From: Thalassomonas sp. RHCl1
GTDB taxonomy: Bacteria > Pseudomonadota > Gammaproteobacteria > Enterobacterales > Alteromonadaceae
Assembly: GCF_947387555.1 (NCBI RefSeq)
Contig: NZ_CANDNZ010000004.1
Coordinates: 310,001 to 374,000, forward strand
Length of the DNA stretch: 64,000 nucleotides
Direction of reading: 5' to 3'
Part shown: piece after piece, positions 1 to 6,777 of the stretch
Layout of the letters: each line of letters begins with the position of its first letter
Position numbering within the stretch: the first letter of the stretch is position 1
The notes under the pieces: model-generated
What the model saw: only the letters and a program-made list of their open reading frames with translations
Databases searched by the model: none
What the model was told of the DNA's origin: nothing
Translations under genes and position numbers: made by a program

Positions 1-571
1 AGGTTTGCAATAACTTGCCCTCCTGCTTAGTCAGGCTCACTTCTTTTTGCCGGTCACAATGCGAGATCAAATTGCCTCGCTGGTAATAAATCCAGTCTTG
101 GCCAACATGATATGAAGCGGCAGTACCGGGACGGTAGCTTATACCTCCCCTGAAACTGCTGTTAATAGCCGGCCTATTAAAACGAGCGATCAAATTGCGC
201 AACAATAACTGCATTTCCTTAAGGTCTGTACTGGCCGAGTACAATAACTCTGCACCATAAGTAAGCGCCATTAAGCGGTTTTCAGCGGTATCATTACTGA
301 GTACAGCCACTATCCCGGTTGCTTTGATATCACTTAAATAACTGGTGATTAATTCATTTGAAGGAGCTTCTGTGTCGACATCTACCACCACCAGATCATG
401 ATCTTGCACTTTTAGTCTGTCTAACTGAGCCTTAGTTAACAATTGCAAATCGATGGTTAAACCTGCCTGCCCCATCGCATGTAACAAGGTATGGGCCGGA
501 GCACTCGGCCGTGCCAGAAAAAGTACCGATAATGATTGCCGTGTTTTATTATCCGATTGTTGATTCATCAT
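1..571 (-). CDS. OmpR-type response regulator, cut off at window edge
   Basis: Read on the minus strand from tandem ATG codons at 571 and 568, with GGGAG just upstream at about 576-580. The second ATG has the better spacing. About 190 residues are visible: a receiver-like domain (LVVVDVDTEAP around the expected phospho-acceptor Asp), then a linker and the start of a winged-helix domain (VSLTKQEGKLLQT), which runs off the left edge. Such proteins are two-component transcription factors. The receiver looks atypical: where most receivers have a conserved Lys after the Gly-Ala, this one reads GAELLYSAS, so phosphorylation-independent control is possible. No kinase gene is visible. The family call is fairly firm; the target genes cannot be named. 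Confidence 0.75.
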   Translation of the reverse strand, partial: MMNQQSDNKTRQSLSVLFLARPSAPAHTLLHAMGQAGLTIDLQLLTKAQLDRLKVQDHDLVVVDVDTEAPSNELITSYLSDIKATGIVAVLSNDTAENRLMALTYGAELLYSASTDLKEMQLLLRNLIARFNRPAINSSFRGGISYRPGTAASYHVGQDWIYYQRGNLISHCDRQKEVSLTKQEGKLLQT

Positions 572-805
572 AACTCCCTCTACTGCCAATGGCTTAAAAC
601 AACCTACATCCGTTATTCAAGTCCATTTATTTGTGATGAAATCAGTTTACTAGGAATCATCTATTAAGTTTATTACCCCGCCATTACACCTTGCCCAATT
701 TACGTTAAGCACCTATGGCGTAACGCTATTCTCTATTGTTAACAGCAGTTAGCCCATAATGAGCAGACAAAATTAACCGAGCAAATTCCCATCGGCGTAT
801 ATCAC

Positions 806-1039
806 TTATTCAGGCCTGTCTGGTAGCAGCGATTTTAATCGATACCCGGTGCCGTATCCTGTTTGCAGCGAGCCGTGCTTAAGACTTATCTGCGATATCT
901 TTTTCCGTAACCGAAAAATCAATACATCTATGGTGCGAGCATCATAATGCCAGTAACGATTACCCAGCGGCTGAAACAAATGAGCTGGTCGACATAAAAC
1001 AGTTTCAGGAGCAGCAAAGCGCTTGCCGCAACAGCCTGC
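806..1039 (-). pseudogene. C-terminal remnant of an OmpR-family regulator
   Basis: An open frame on the minus strand ends in TAA at 806-808 and is closed upstream by TGA at 1040-1042. Its translation contains ARTIDVLIFRLRKKI and, later, TGYGTGYRLKSLL. These match the recognition helix and the C-terminal hairpin of OmpR-type winged-helix domains (R-x-hD-hhI-xxLRKKI, then GxGYRL). No receiver domain, plausible start or ribosome-binding site precedes it. I therefore read it as the decayed end of a second response regulator, next to the one running off the left edge. It could have arisen from duplication of that neighbour. Confidence 0.7.
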
Positions 1040-1223
1040 TCAAGTGTACTCCTAACATGTTAATACGGAAGACTCAGCCAGACCCCTCCCTTGGTAAGTA
1101 AGATAAACACGACGTAAAACAAACCGTTAATGATTGTCAGCTATTATTAGCAACAATAAGCCGCGACCAATAAACCATTGATTTTAAAATGGATATCATT
1201 TAGTTAATAAGGAGGTTATATAA

Positions 1224-1276
1224 AACGGGTGAGCCATCGCATAGCCGAAACCAGAATTTCCGCTAACTCACCCGTT
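1224..1276 (-). terminator. Inverted repeat, likely end of the small two-gene transcript
   Basis: AACGGGTGAG at 1224-1233 pairs perfectly with CTCACCCGTT at 1267-1276 around a 33-nt loop that has weak internal pairing. Read on the minus strand it follows the stop of the 105-residue gene at 1304 and leads into TTTTATATAA, so it could end that transcript. The long loop makes it a weak terminator candidate. Confidence 0.4.
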
Positions 1277-1303
1277 ACTTTTTCGCTTAAACCTTATTTA
1301 ACA

Positions 1304-1621
1304 TTACTGTTTACGGTTAAACTTGCACCAATATTCCTGCTGCTTTTCTATTTTCTCCCGGTAATCTCTGAGCTGACACTTAAGCCAGTAGCCCACATGA
1401 CCAAAGCCTTCACTGGTGTCTTCAGTGATACACTCGGGTTCGCGGGCAACCGCGGCGAAAGCATCACAGAGAAAAGCGCATGCCTGACTGAATTTGTAAA
1501 AATCGTCACAAAGATCGACAAATTCACTTGCCAGCTGATCTCTTTTGGCTTTTTCATCCAGGGGAGTTTCAAGGGGAGCATCTTGTGAAGCACCCGGAGT
1601 GTCAGAGGGGAATTCAGACAT
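1304..1621 (-). CDS. Small acidic protein of unknown function (105 aa)
   Basis: The start at 1621 is preceded by GGGAGG at a normal distance. The product is soluble and acidic, with no signal peptide or membrane segment. It has a Pro/Glu/Asp-rich first 25 residues, a Cys-containing helical centre (LCDDFYKFSQACAFLCDAF) and a basic, probably helical tail (QLRDYREKIEKQQEYW). The upstream 55-residue frame overlaps its first codons, so the two are probably translationally coupled. I do not recognise a family. A 119-residue frame lies antisense on the plus strand at 1229-1588; I prefer the minus frame because of its ribosome-binding site and coupling. Confidence 0.6.
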   Translation of the reverse strand: MSEFPSDTPGASQDAPLETPLDEKAKRDQLASEFVDLCDDFYKFSQACAFLCDAFAAVAREPECITEDTSEGFGHVGYWLKCQLRDYREKIEKQQEYWCKFNRKQ

Positions 1622-1781
1622 GATAGCTCCCTCCCTTAGCAGTTAACCATGGACGGCTGATAAAGTCGCTATGGCTGGCATTAATTACATGTGTTGCAGG
1701 TGAGTGTCGGGGGCCAGGTATATTTTCTGTTAAATAAACTTTAACCGAGTGAAACTCTGGCATATCATTAGGGTTAGCCAT
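1614..1781 (-). CDS. Very small unknown protein (55 aa), coupled to the 105-aa gene
   Basis: Starts at the ATG at 1779-1781 with AGAGG about 10 nt upstream, and ends at the TGA at 1614-1616. The end overlaps the start of the 105-residue gene by 8 nt. The product begins MANPNDMPEFHSVKVYLTEN and ends in WLTAKGGSYHV. It has no membrane segment. The overlap and the good initiation sites on both genes argue for a real two-gene cassette; coding status rests on that context alone. No function can be assigned. Confidence 0.5.
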   Translation of the reverse strand: MANPNDMPEFHSVKVYLTENIPGPRHSPATHVINASHSDFISRPWLTAKGGSYHV

Positions 1782-2002
1782 GATGGATACCTCTGTAGTA
1801 TCTGTTGTGGTTAGCTTCCTCTGAGTGGGTCAACACTTAGGGGGAGCGCTTAGTTTACCTGTTGATGCTCTTTTTAATTACCTCGCTGGTGAAGAATTCA
1901 CCTAGTAGTTTTAGTATAAAAGACGGGAAAAATCAGGCTGTGTTTGCATTTAATGCTGGAGCTAATTATGAATACTGTATGGGATGCTGTACAAAAAACC
2001 GA

Positions 2003-2031
2003 GAGACTGTAAATAATTTTGTGTAACTGCC
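2003..2031 (+). repeat. Left terminal inverted repeat of the IS256 element
   Basis: Begins GAGACTGT and ends TGTGTAACTGCC. It matches the reverse complement of 3287-3315 at both ends and differs in the centre. The transposase start follows about 43 bp inside. Confidence 0.85.
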
Positions 2032-2073
2032 TATCACACGATACTCTAACCAGAGTTTAAGGATAGGCAGACT

Positions 2074-3282
2074 ATGAATAAAAAAGAACTAGAGGCATTT
2101 GCCAAGGAAGCAGCCAAAAGCATTCGTTCTGAAAAAGACTTAACTGATTTTAGAAAGATGCTCACCAAAGTAACCGTTGAAGCTGCGCTAAATGCCGAGC
2201 TTGAAGAGCACTTGGGTTATGCCCGGCATGAGCAGTCCCATTCAAAGAATAGCCGTAACGGTTATTCTTCCAAGACCGTCAGAACCGAAGACGGCCACGT
2301 AGAACTTGAAACGCCCCGAGACCGGCAAGGTAGTTTTGAGCCTAAGCTCGTTAAAAAAAGCCAGACTCGCCTGACCATGATGGATGATAAAATCCTTCAC
2401 CTTTATGCCAAGGGCATGACTACTCGGGAAATTGTGGAAACCTTTAAGGAAATGTACGGTGCCGATGTCTCGCCAACGCTCATTTCCCGTGTTACTGATG
2501 CCGTCATTGAACAGGTCGTTGAATGGCAATCCCGGCCACTTGATGCTGTTTATCCGATTGTTTACTTGGACTGTATTGTCGTAAAAATCAGGCAAGATAA
2601 GCGTGTCATCAACAAAGCTATTTACCTGGCGCTAGGCGTCAACCTTGAAGGGCGTAAAGAGCTGTTGGGCATGTGGCTCTCTGAAAATGAAGGGGCCAAG
2701 TTCTGGCTGAGTGTCTTAACTGAAATACAAAACCGTGGTGTGAAAGACATTTTAATTGCCTGTGTTGATGGTCTTAAAGGTTTCCCTGATGCGATTAATA
2801 CTGTGTACCCTCAGGCTCAAATTCAGCTCTGCATCGTACATATGGTGCGCAATTCGATGAAATATGTGCCCTGGAAAGACTACAAGGTGGTGTCGGCCGA
2901 TTTAAAGAAAATATATCAGTCCATGACCGAAGAAGAAGCCTTGCAGGAACTGGAGTTATTTAGTGAAAAATGGGATGCAAAGTACCCTCAAATCAGCCGT
3001 TCTTGGCATGCTCACTGGGCAAACTTGAATACGCTCTTCAAATATCCTGAGGATATAAGAAAAGCCATTTATACCACGAATGCGATTGAATCATTGAACA
3101 GTGTGATCCGTAAAGCCATCAATAAACGTAAGCTGTTTCCCACCGATGATTCAGCGAAGAAAGTCGTTTACTTGGCAATACGGGAGGCTTCGAAAAAATG
3201 GACGATGCCCATAAGAAATTGGAAAACGGCCCTGAACCGGTTTATGATCGAGTTCGAAGACCGTTTAAAAGACTTTATATAA
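2074..3282 (+). CDS. IS256-family (mutator-type) transposase
   Basis: A 402-residue DDE transposase, full length for the family, so the element may be active. The N-terminal region has the usual LNAELEEHLGY and SRNGYSSKT motifs of DNA-binding mutator transposases. The catalytic core shows candidate acidic residues in VYLDCIVVKIR and ACVDGLKGFPDAI and in the conserved TTNAIESLNSVIRK motif near the C terminus. Replicative or copy-paste transposition through a circular intermediate is typical of the family. The start has AAGGAT upstream. It is the only gene of its element. Confidence 0.95.
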   Translation: MNKKELEAFAKEAAKSIRSEKDLTDFRKMLTKVTVEAALNAELEEHLGYARHEQSHSKNSRNGYSSKTVRTEDGHVELETPRDRQGSFEPKLVKKSQTRLTMMDDKILHLYAKGMTTREIVETFKEMYGADVSPTLISRVTDAVIEQVVEWQSRPLDAVYPIVYLDCIVVKIRQDKRVINKAIYLALGVNLEGRKELLGMWLSENEGAKFWLSVLTEIQNRGVKDILIACVDGLKGFPDAINTVYPQAQIQLCIVHMVRNSMKYVPWKDYKVVSADLKKIYQSMTEEEALQELELFSEKWDAKYPQISRSWHAHWANLNTLFKYPEDIRKAIYTTNAIESLNSVIRKAINKRKLFPTDDSAKKVVYLAIREASKKWTMPIRNWKTALNRFMIEFEDRLKDFI

Positions 3283-3286
3283 AACT

Positions 3287-3315
3287 GGCAGTTACACAGA
3301 ATACGGGACAGTCTC
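3287..3315 (+). repeat. Right terminal inverted repeat of the IS256 element
   Basis: Begins GGCAGTTACACA and ends ACAGTCTC. It is the imperfect reverse complement of 2003-2031 and starts 5 bp after the transposase stop codon. Confidence 0.85.
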
Positions 3316-3322
3316 TTTTAAA

Positions 3323-4033
3323 TTAGTGATTGCCCTTTGCTTGCTTTCTCCATCCTATCTTCCTTCCTCTTTTTCCTTCAACCAACCGTTTTCCTGTCAT
3401 GGCTTCAACGTCTGCAATAAAACATGTATTACCCAGCGCCAACCCCTTGTTGCTTGCCTGTCTGATATCGTCCAATAATTTGCCTTCAACATGATACTTA
3501 AACAATTCACGGTAGTTCGTTTGCCGCTCTTTATTCGTCGTACCTAGTGCTAGGTACAACCCATGAGCTGATAACAAATCACTCTTTTTACCCAGCCCAT
3601 TACATTGATAGCTAGACCAACGATACTCACCCGGATCGGCTACCATCCCCGCTCTCACAGGATTCAGCTCAATATAACGATAAAGTTGTAATAGATAAGT
3701 TTCTTCCTCTACCAAACAAGACTTGTATCGACCTTCCCATAACGTGCCAGTTCGCTGATAACACTTGTTGAAATACCTCACATACATACGCCCCAGCGCC
3801 TGCATCATCTGCGATATACCTGTGCTATTGCTAGGCGTGCACTATAAATGAACATGGTTGGTCATTAACACCCAGGCATGAACCGCTACTTGGTATTTTT
3901 CTGCATATTGATTCAGCCATGTCATGTACGCTTTCTGTTCTTCTTCATTGGCAAAAATAACCTGACGATTATTCCCCCTCTGAATCACATGCTCTGGAAC
4001 CCCTGCCGCCGAAGCTCTCGGTTTCCTTGGCAT
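3323..4033 (-). pseudogene. RAYT / IS200-type Y1 transposase broken by an amber codon
   Basis: The frame from the ATG at 4033 begins MPRKPRASAAG and carries the HUH motif TNHVHL. It then meets TAG at 3842-3844 and continues in the same frame to 3323 (…MMQALGRMYVRYFNKCYQR…, then LQLYRYIELNPVRAG and WSSY). These are the conserved blocks of REP-associated tyrosine transposases. Only one codon is wrong: the normal reading would be HVHL-x-CTPS. So this is a recent nonsense mutation in an otherwise intact gene of about 236 codons, unless the amber codon is read through. The catalytic Tyr should lie in the second part. A partial hairpin, tggcCTAT…ATAGacca, lies just upstream at about 4055-4080. Confidence 0.88.
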
Positions 4034-4081
4034 TTGCCTCCCCCTTAAATAAAAATGGCCTATACCTCACAGCATAGACCA

Positions 4082-4126
4082 CTTAATTCGGCTCTGAACC
4101 CTTTTATTCTTTGACCCCTTTTATTC
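4082..4126 (+). repeat. Upstream end of the RAYT element
   Basis: Contains TTAATTCGGCTCTGAACCC followed by a second partial copy, TTTGACCCCTTTTATT. A closely matching double end occurs at about 5093-5140. It lies between the broken transposase gene and the stop codon of the 295-residue gene, so it marks the border between mobile element and cargo. Confidence 0.7.
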
Positions 4127-4133
4127 TTTATTT

Positions 4134-5021
4134 TTATCTAAAAGTTAGAGCCACACGCCCCCTTTGATAATACTCTCCGTTTATACGCACCGCCATCACT
4201 CCATCTACTCTAGGCAACATAATACTCTCCCCAGGATACGCTTTCACCACAGCAGATCCAAATGTCTCGCGCAATGCTAGAAGCAGTTGCCCCGCCATGC
4301 TAGTACGTGAAATAGAGTTAGGGTTGTCCATGACCTCCACAAAATGCATTGAGCTTTTTGCGCACACCTCTGCCCTCTCAATTGCCCTATACTCCGCACC
4401 CGCGCACGCAGTTAACCTAAAATGCATGAACTCCCTCGTCAGATGGCTGTTTTTCAGCAGAGCAGCTAAATCTATTATAGAAATGGAAATAGGATTTGTT
4501 TTTGAACTGTTAGAGGTTAGCTCGGCTAGCTGTTTGTTGCCATGTCCCAGAATACTTAAAACACAATTATTATTTAGCTTGGCTAATCCGTTGTTCGGTC
4601 CATCTATCACCAGTTTAGTCTCTTTCGCAGCGCGCTGCTGGCAGAAGTTTATTAAGATTTGTTCACCCCAATAAACTGCATCCGCATCCGCTTCCTCACA
4701 ACCTGCAACAGTACCTTTTGCTCGTATCTTCTCCCTTTCATCAATATTAGGGTTCGTTAAAATGTTGTAGCGTTTAGTCCATTCGTCCTTCGCGATTTTT
4801 TCATTTTGCTCCCAATCCCGTCTCTCAGATACTAGCCGCACTAATAAGTCCTGTTGCACCTCAATCAGCCTTTGAACTTGTGTATTACTATTAAATATTA
4901 TTGCTCCCGATGTATTAAAGTCCATGTTTTTATTTTTTAACAAACGAGCTGCATTCTCATTTATACCTTGATAAATTAAATCACCTTCACATGTAAATGC
5001 ATAATAATAATGGTTCAACAT
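4134..5021 (-). CDS. Orphan T6SS-linked protein with clan CD (caspase-like) protease signature
   Basis: 295 residues; the start at 5021 has GAGGGAA at good spacing. There is no signal peptide or transmembrane segment. The first 130 residues look helical (LIEVQQDLLVRLVSERRDWE). The second half shows the clan CD pattern: a hydrophobic strand ending in His-Gly (CVLSILGHGNK, His160), then about 46 residues later a strand ending in the candidate nucleophile (FRLTACAGAEY, Cys206). That spacing is like caspases and C80 self-cleaving toxin domains. It lies downstream of vgrG-PAAR on the same strand, between RAYT-element ends, with AT-richer sequence than the T6SS core. Candidate secreted protease effector. 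The fold call comes from motif reading only, and no close homologue is recognised. Confidence 0.5.
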   Translation of the reverse strand: MLNHYYYAFTCEGDLIYQGINENAARLLKNKNMDFNTSGAIIFNSNTQVQRLIEVQQDLLVRLVSERRDWEQNEKIAKDEWTKRYNILTNPNIDEREKIRAKGTVAGCEEADADAVYWGEQILINFCQQRAAKETKLVIDGPNNGLAKLNNNCVLSILGHGNKQLAELTSNSSKTNPISISIIDLAALLKNSHLTREFMHFRLTACAGAEYRAIERAEVCAKSSMHFVEVMDNPNSISRTSMAGQLLLALRETFGSAVVKAYPGESIMLPRVDGVMAVRINGEYYQRGRVALTFR

Positions 5022-5048
5022 ATTGTTCCCTCAAATTAAATTGCAAAG

Positions 5049-5140
5049 AATAAAGGGATCTGAACCGTTTTAAATCAGTGATCGCTCTTCATTTAATTCG
5101 GCTCTGACCCTTTTTATCTCGGCTCGGCCCCTTTTATTTT
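5049..5140 (+). repeat. RAYT-derived mini-element (both ends, no transposase)
   Basis: Positions 5049-5090 (AATAAAGGGATCTGAACCG… then TTTTAAATCAGTGATCG) match the downstream end of the RAYT element. Positions 5091-5140 (TTAATTCGGCTCTGACCC, then a second partial copy TCGGCTCGGCCCCTTTTAT) match its upstream end as seen at 4082-4126. The two ends are weak inverted repeats of each other (AAAGGG-TC-GA-CC). This is what an internally deleted, MITE-like copy would look like. It separates the 295- and 414-residue genes. Confidence 0.65.
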
Positions 5141-5144
5141 CCTT

Positions 5145-6389
5145 TTATTTTTCAGGAAGCCCTAGCTTAGTCACTAGTTCCTTTAAAGCTATAACCTTGT
5201 ATCGATCCACACTACTCTCACTAACAGGAACCCTACTTTTCCGGTCGACTAACAGCCCGTCTTCTCTTGGATACTGAGCTGTGTTACTAAAGAGCCATTC
5301 GAACCGAGCTAACTGTGTGGCTTCATAGCGGTACTCCATCTCAGCCCTCCCGCCTGCCGTGGTTGGAATCATCACACATCGATTCATAAGAGTTTCACCT
5401 TGGTACTGTAGTGTACCAAATGTGGTGAAAATCCGGTTAGCCCCTTGTGCTCCCGGCTCTTCACAATAGTAGACTTTTTGTCCAAGATACATCATAAACT
5501 CAAGGTGCCCGCTCCGGCCACCGACGTGCCTCACGTTAGTTGTCCCGTAATTAGCCATATTTATGTATTGTTCGCGCATTGTTAAGCCTTGGCGAGGGGT
5601 GGATTCAATAGTTCCCCATAGATCCATAAAATCTATACGCTCCTGTGTATATCCCGCAGCCAAGAGAATGTTGTCTGCTCGATCATATGTGTCCCCAGAT
5701 AACGCCGAACTCGGTTTATCGCCAATTCGATTATGATCATCATTTATCCATACTTTCCACCCCGCGCCTAACGCTACTTTAGCCAACGCCAAGCAGAGTG
5801 TGTAACTGAGTTTATGTTCCTCATGATAATTAATACCAGCTTTCCGATCCCCACAGTTTAGGCCATTATAAGCTTTAGGTTTTACATGTATAATTAAAGT
5901 GTCTGTCCCCATTAAGCCCGTTTGTACGCCCAGAGAAGTACGCACCAGAGGTATTACCATATTTAAGTTACTAAGTTCCCTAACTTCTTGTGGTACATTG
6001 GCAGCTGCACTCATTACGTCCTTTTGGAATTCGAATAAATTCCCAGGATTCGCGTAGGTGCAATAATTCGGTGCCTGCTTATTCGGTCGGGGTAAATCTC
6101 CTACCTCCGGAAATACGTTTACATGACAATCGGTCAGGAATTTCTGCATAAATCCACTCATGCCGCTTTTCACAATAAGCGAAACTCGACTTTGTGGATT
6201 TTTAATTCTATTGTATAACCCCAATATAGCGTACGCGCGAATATCTCCTGTCGCCGCTGCCAGATGATTGTAGTACCATATTCCATTTGTATTTGTGGGC
6301 TGATTAGTGGACCTATTAACCTTCCCAGGCTGTACAGGTCTTTTACTCTCTCCATCGGTTCTTTTCTCTACCCAGTGATTTCTTGTCAT
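5145..6389 (-). CDS. Orphan T6SS-linked protein, possible GT-B-like glycosyltransferase fold
   Basis: 414 residues, no signal peptide or membrane span. The first 35 residues are polar and probably disordered. After that come alternating strands and helices. One block reads TLIIHVKP (residues about 164-171). Another, VRHVGGRSGHLEFMMYLGQ followed by KVYYCEEPG (about 286-312), resembles the nucleotide-sugar-binding region of GT-B enzymes such as fucosyltransferases (G-R-S/T-G…E…G-x-x-V). That comparison is from memory and weak. The gene sits directly downstream of PAAR, on the same strand, and is bounded by RAYT-derived repeats at 5049-5140 and 6436-6475. The start has AAGGA very close to the ATG. 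Candidate T6SS cargo; an unrelated hitchhiking gene is also possible. Confidence 0.45.
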   Translation of the reverse strand: MTRNHWVEKRTDGESKRPVQPGKVNRSTNQPTNTNGIWYYNHLAAATGDIRAYAILGLYNRIKNPQSRVSLIVKSGMSGFMQKFLTDCHVNVFPEVGDLPRPNKQAPNYCTYANPGNLFEFQKDVMSAAANVPQEVRELSNLNMVIPLVRTSLGVQTGLMGTDTLIIHVKPKAYNGLNCGDRKAGINYHEEHKLSYTLCLALAKVALGAGWKVWINDDHNRIGDKPSSALSGDTYDRADNILLAAGYTQERIDFMDLWGTIESTPRQGLTMREQYINMANYGTTNVRHVGGRSGHLEFMMYLGQKVYYCEEPGAQGANRIFTTFGTLQYQGETLMNRCVMIPTTAGGRAEMEYRYEATQLARFEWLFSNTAQYPREDGLLVDRKSRVPVSESSVDRYKVIALKELVTKLGLPEK

Positions 6390-6435
6390 TTCCTTAGCCC
6401 TGTCTCGTTCAACATTTCTTAAATAAAAAAGAAGG

Positions 6436-6475
6436 AATAATTAGGGTCATAGCCCTTTTAAAGCAGTGATTACCC
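6436..6475 (+). repeat. Solo end of a RAYT-type element abutting PAAR
   Basis: AATAATTAGGGTCATAGCCC followed by TTTTAAAGCAGTGATTACCCT. This matches the left part of the mini-element at 5049-5090 and the sequence just inside the IS256 right end (3316-3340). It stops exactly at the PAAR stop codon, so the mobile-element junction lies at the end of the conserved T6SS genes. Confidence 0.6.
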
Positions 6476-6775
6476 TCACCCCACCAAAACCCCGGGAAAG
6501 CCCACCACTATACTCCCACCATGACCACAAGTGCTGCCCATCTTGGCTGCCGGCTTTCCACCAATCAATACAGTCGGACTCCCCATAGCAATAACATCCG
6601 GCGGCCCAACACAAACACAATTATCCCCTAAAGTCGCCACCGGCATATTGCTCACTAATACCGTTGGAATCCCCGGGCCAACAACAGCCCCGCCAACATG
6701 AGGGATAGGCGGTGTACCGGGCGTGACCATAGGGCAAAGATGCATATCGCCGATTCTTGCAACCGGGGTACCCAT
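6476..6775 (-). CDS. PAAR-domain spike tip protein
   Basis: 99 residues, the usual length for a stand-alone PAAR protein. It starts with the hallmark MGTPVARIGDMHLCP and has repeated short strands with Gly-Ser-Pro turns (MGSPTVLIGGKPAAKMG). His and Cys residues (MHLCP, GDNCVC, STCGHGG) fit the zinc site at the tip. PAAR proteins cap the VgrG trimer, sharpen the injected spike and often recruit an effector encoded just downstream. Here the next genes downstream are the two orphan cargo candidates. There is no C-terminal effector extension. The gap to the preceding gene is 2 bp, so it is probably co-transcribed with vgrG. Confidence 0.93.
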   Translation of the reverse strand: MGTPVARIGDMHLCPMVTPGTPPIPHVGGAVVGPGIPTVLVSNMPVATLGDNCVCVGPPDVIAMGSPTVLIGGKPAAKMGSTCGHGGSIVVGFPGVLVG

Positions 6776-6777
6776 AA

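Larger units (their letters stand above)
2002..3316 (+). mobile_element. Complete IS256-family insertion sequence
   Basis: One mutator-type transposase gene is enclosed by 29-bp imperfect inverted repeats at 2003-2031 and 3287-3315. Both repeats begin GAGACTGT at the outer edge and end TGTGTAACTGCC at the inner edge, with a divergent centre; an extra A/T pair extends them to 2002/3316. IS256 elements usually make an 8-9 bp target duplication. The flanks here (AAAAACCG on the left, TTTAAATT on the right) do not match. The right end abuts the truncated left end of a RAYT-type element, so the insertion or a later deletion removed sequence there. Confidence 0.9.

Noticed and set aside
1229-1588. 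119-codon plus-strand frame with hydrophobic stretch
   Set aside because: GTG start, spacing of 13 nt to AAGGAGG, and antisense to a minus-strand gene with better initiation and translational coupling.
4055-6475. CRISPR array suggested by recurring short repeats
   Set aside because: Repeats are few, differ in sequence, are separated by whole genes and match mobile-element ends.
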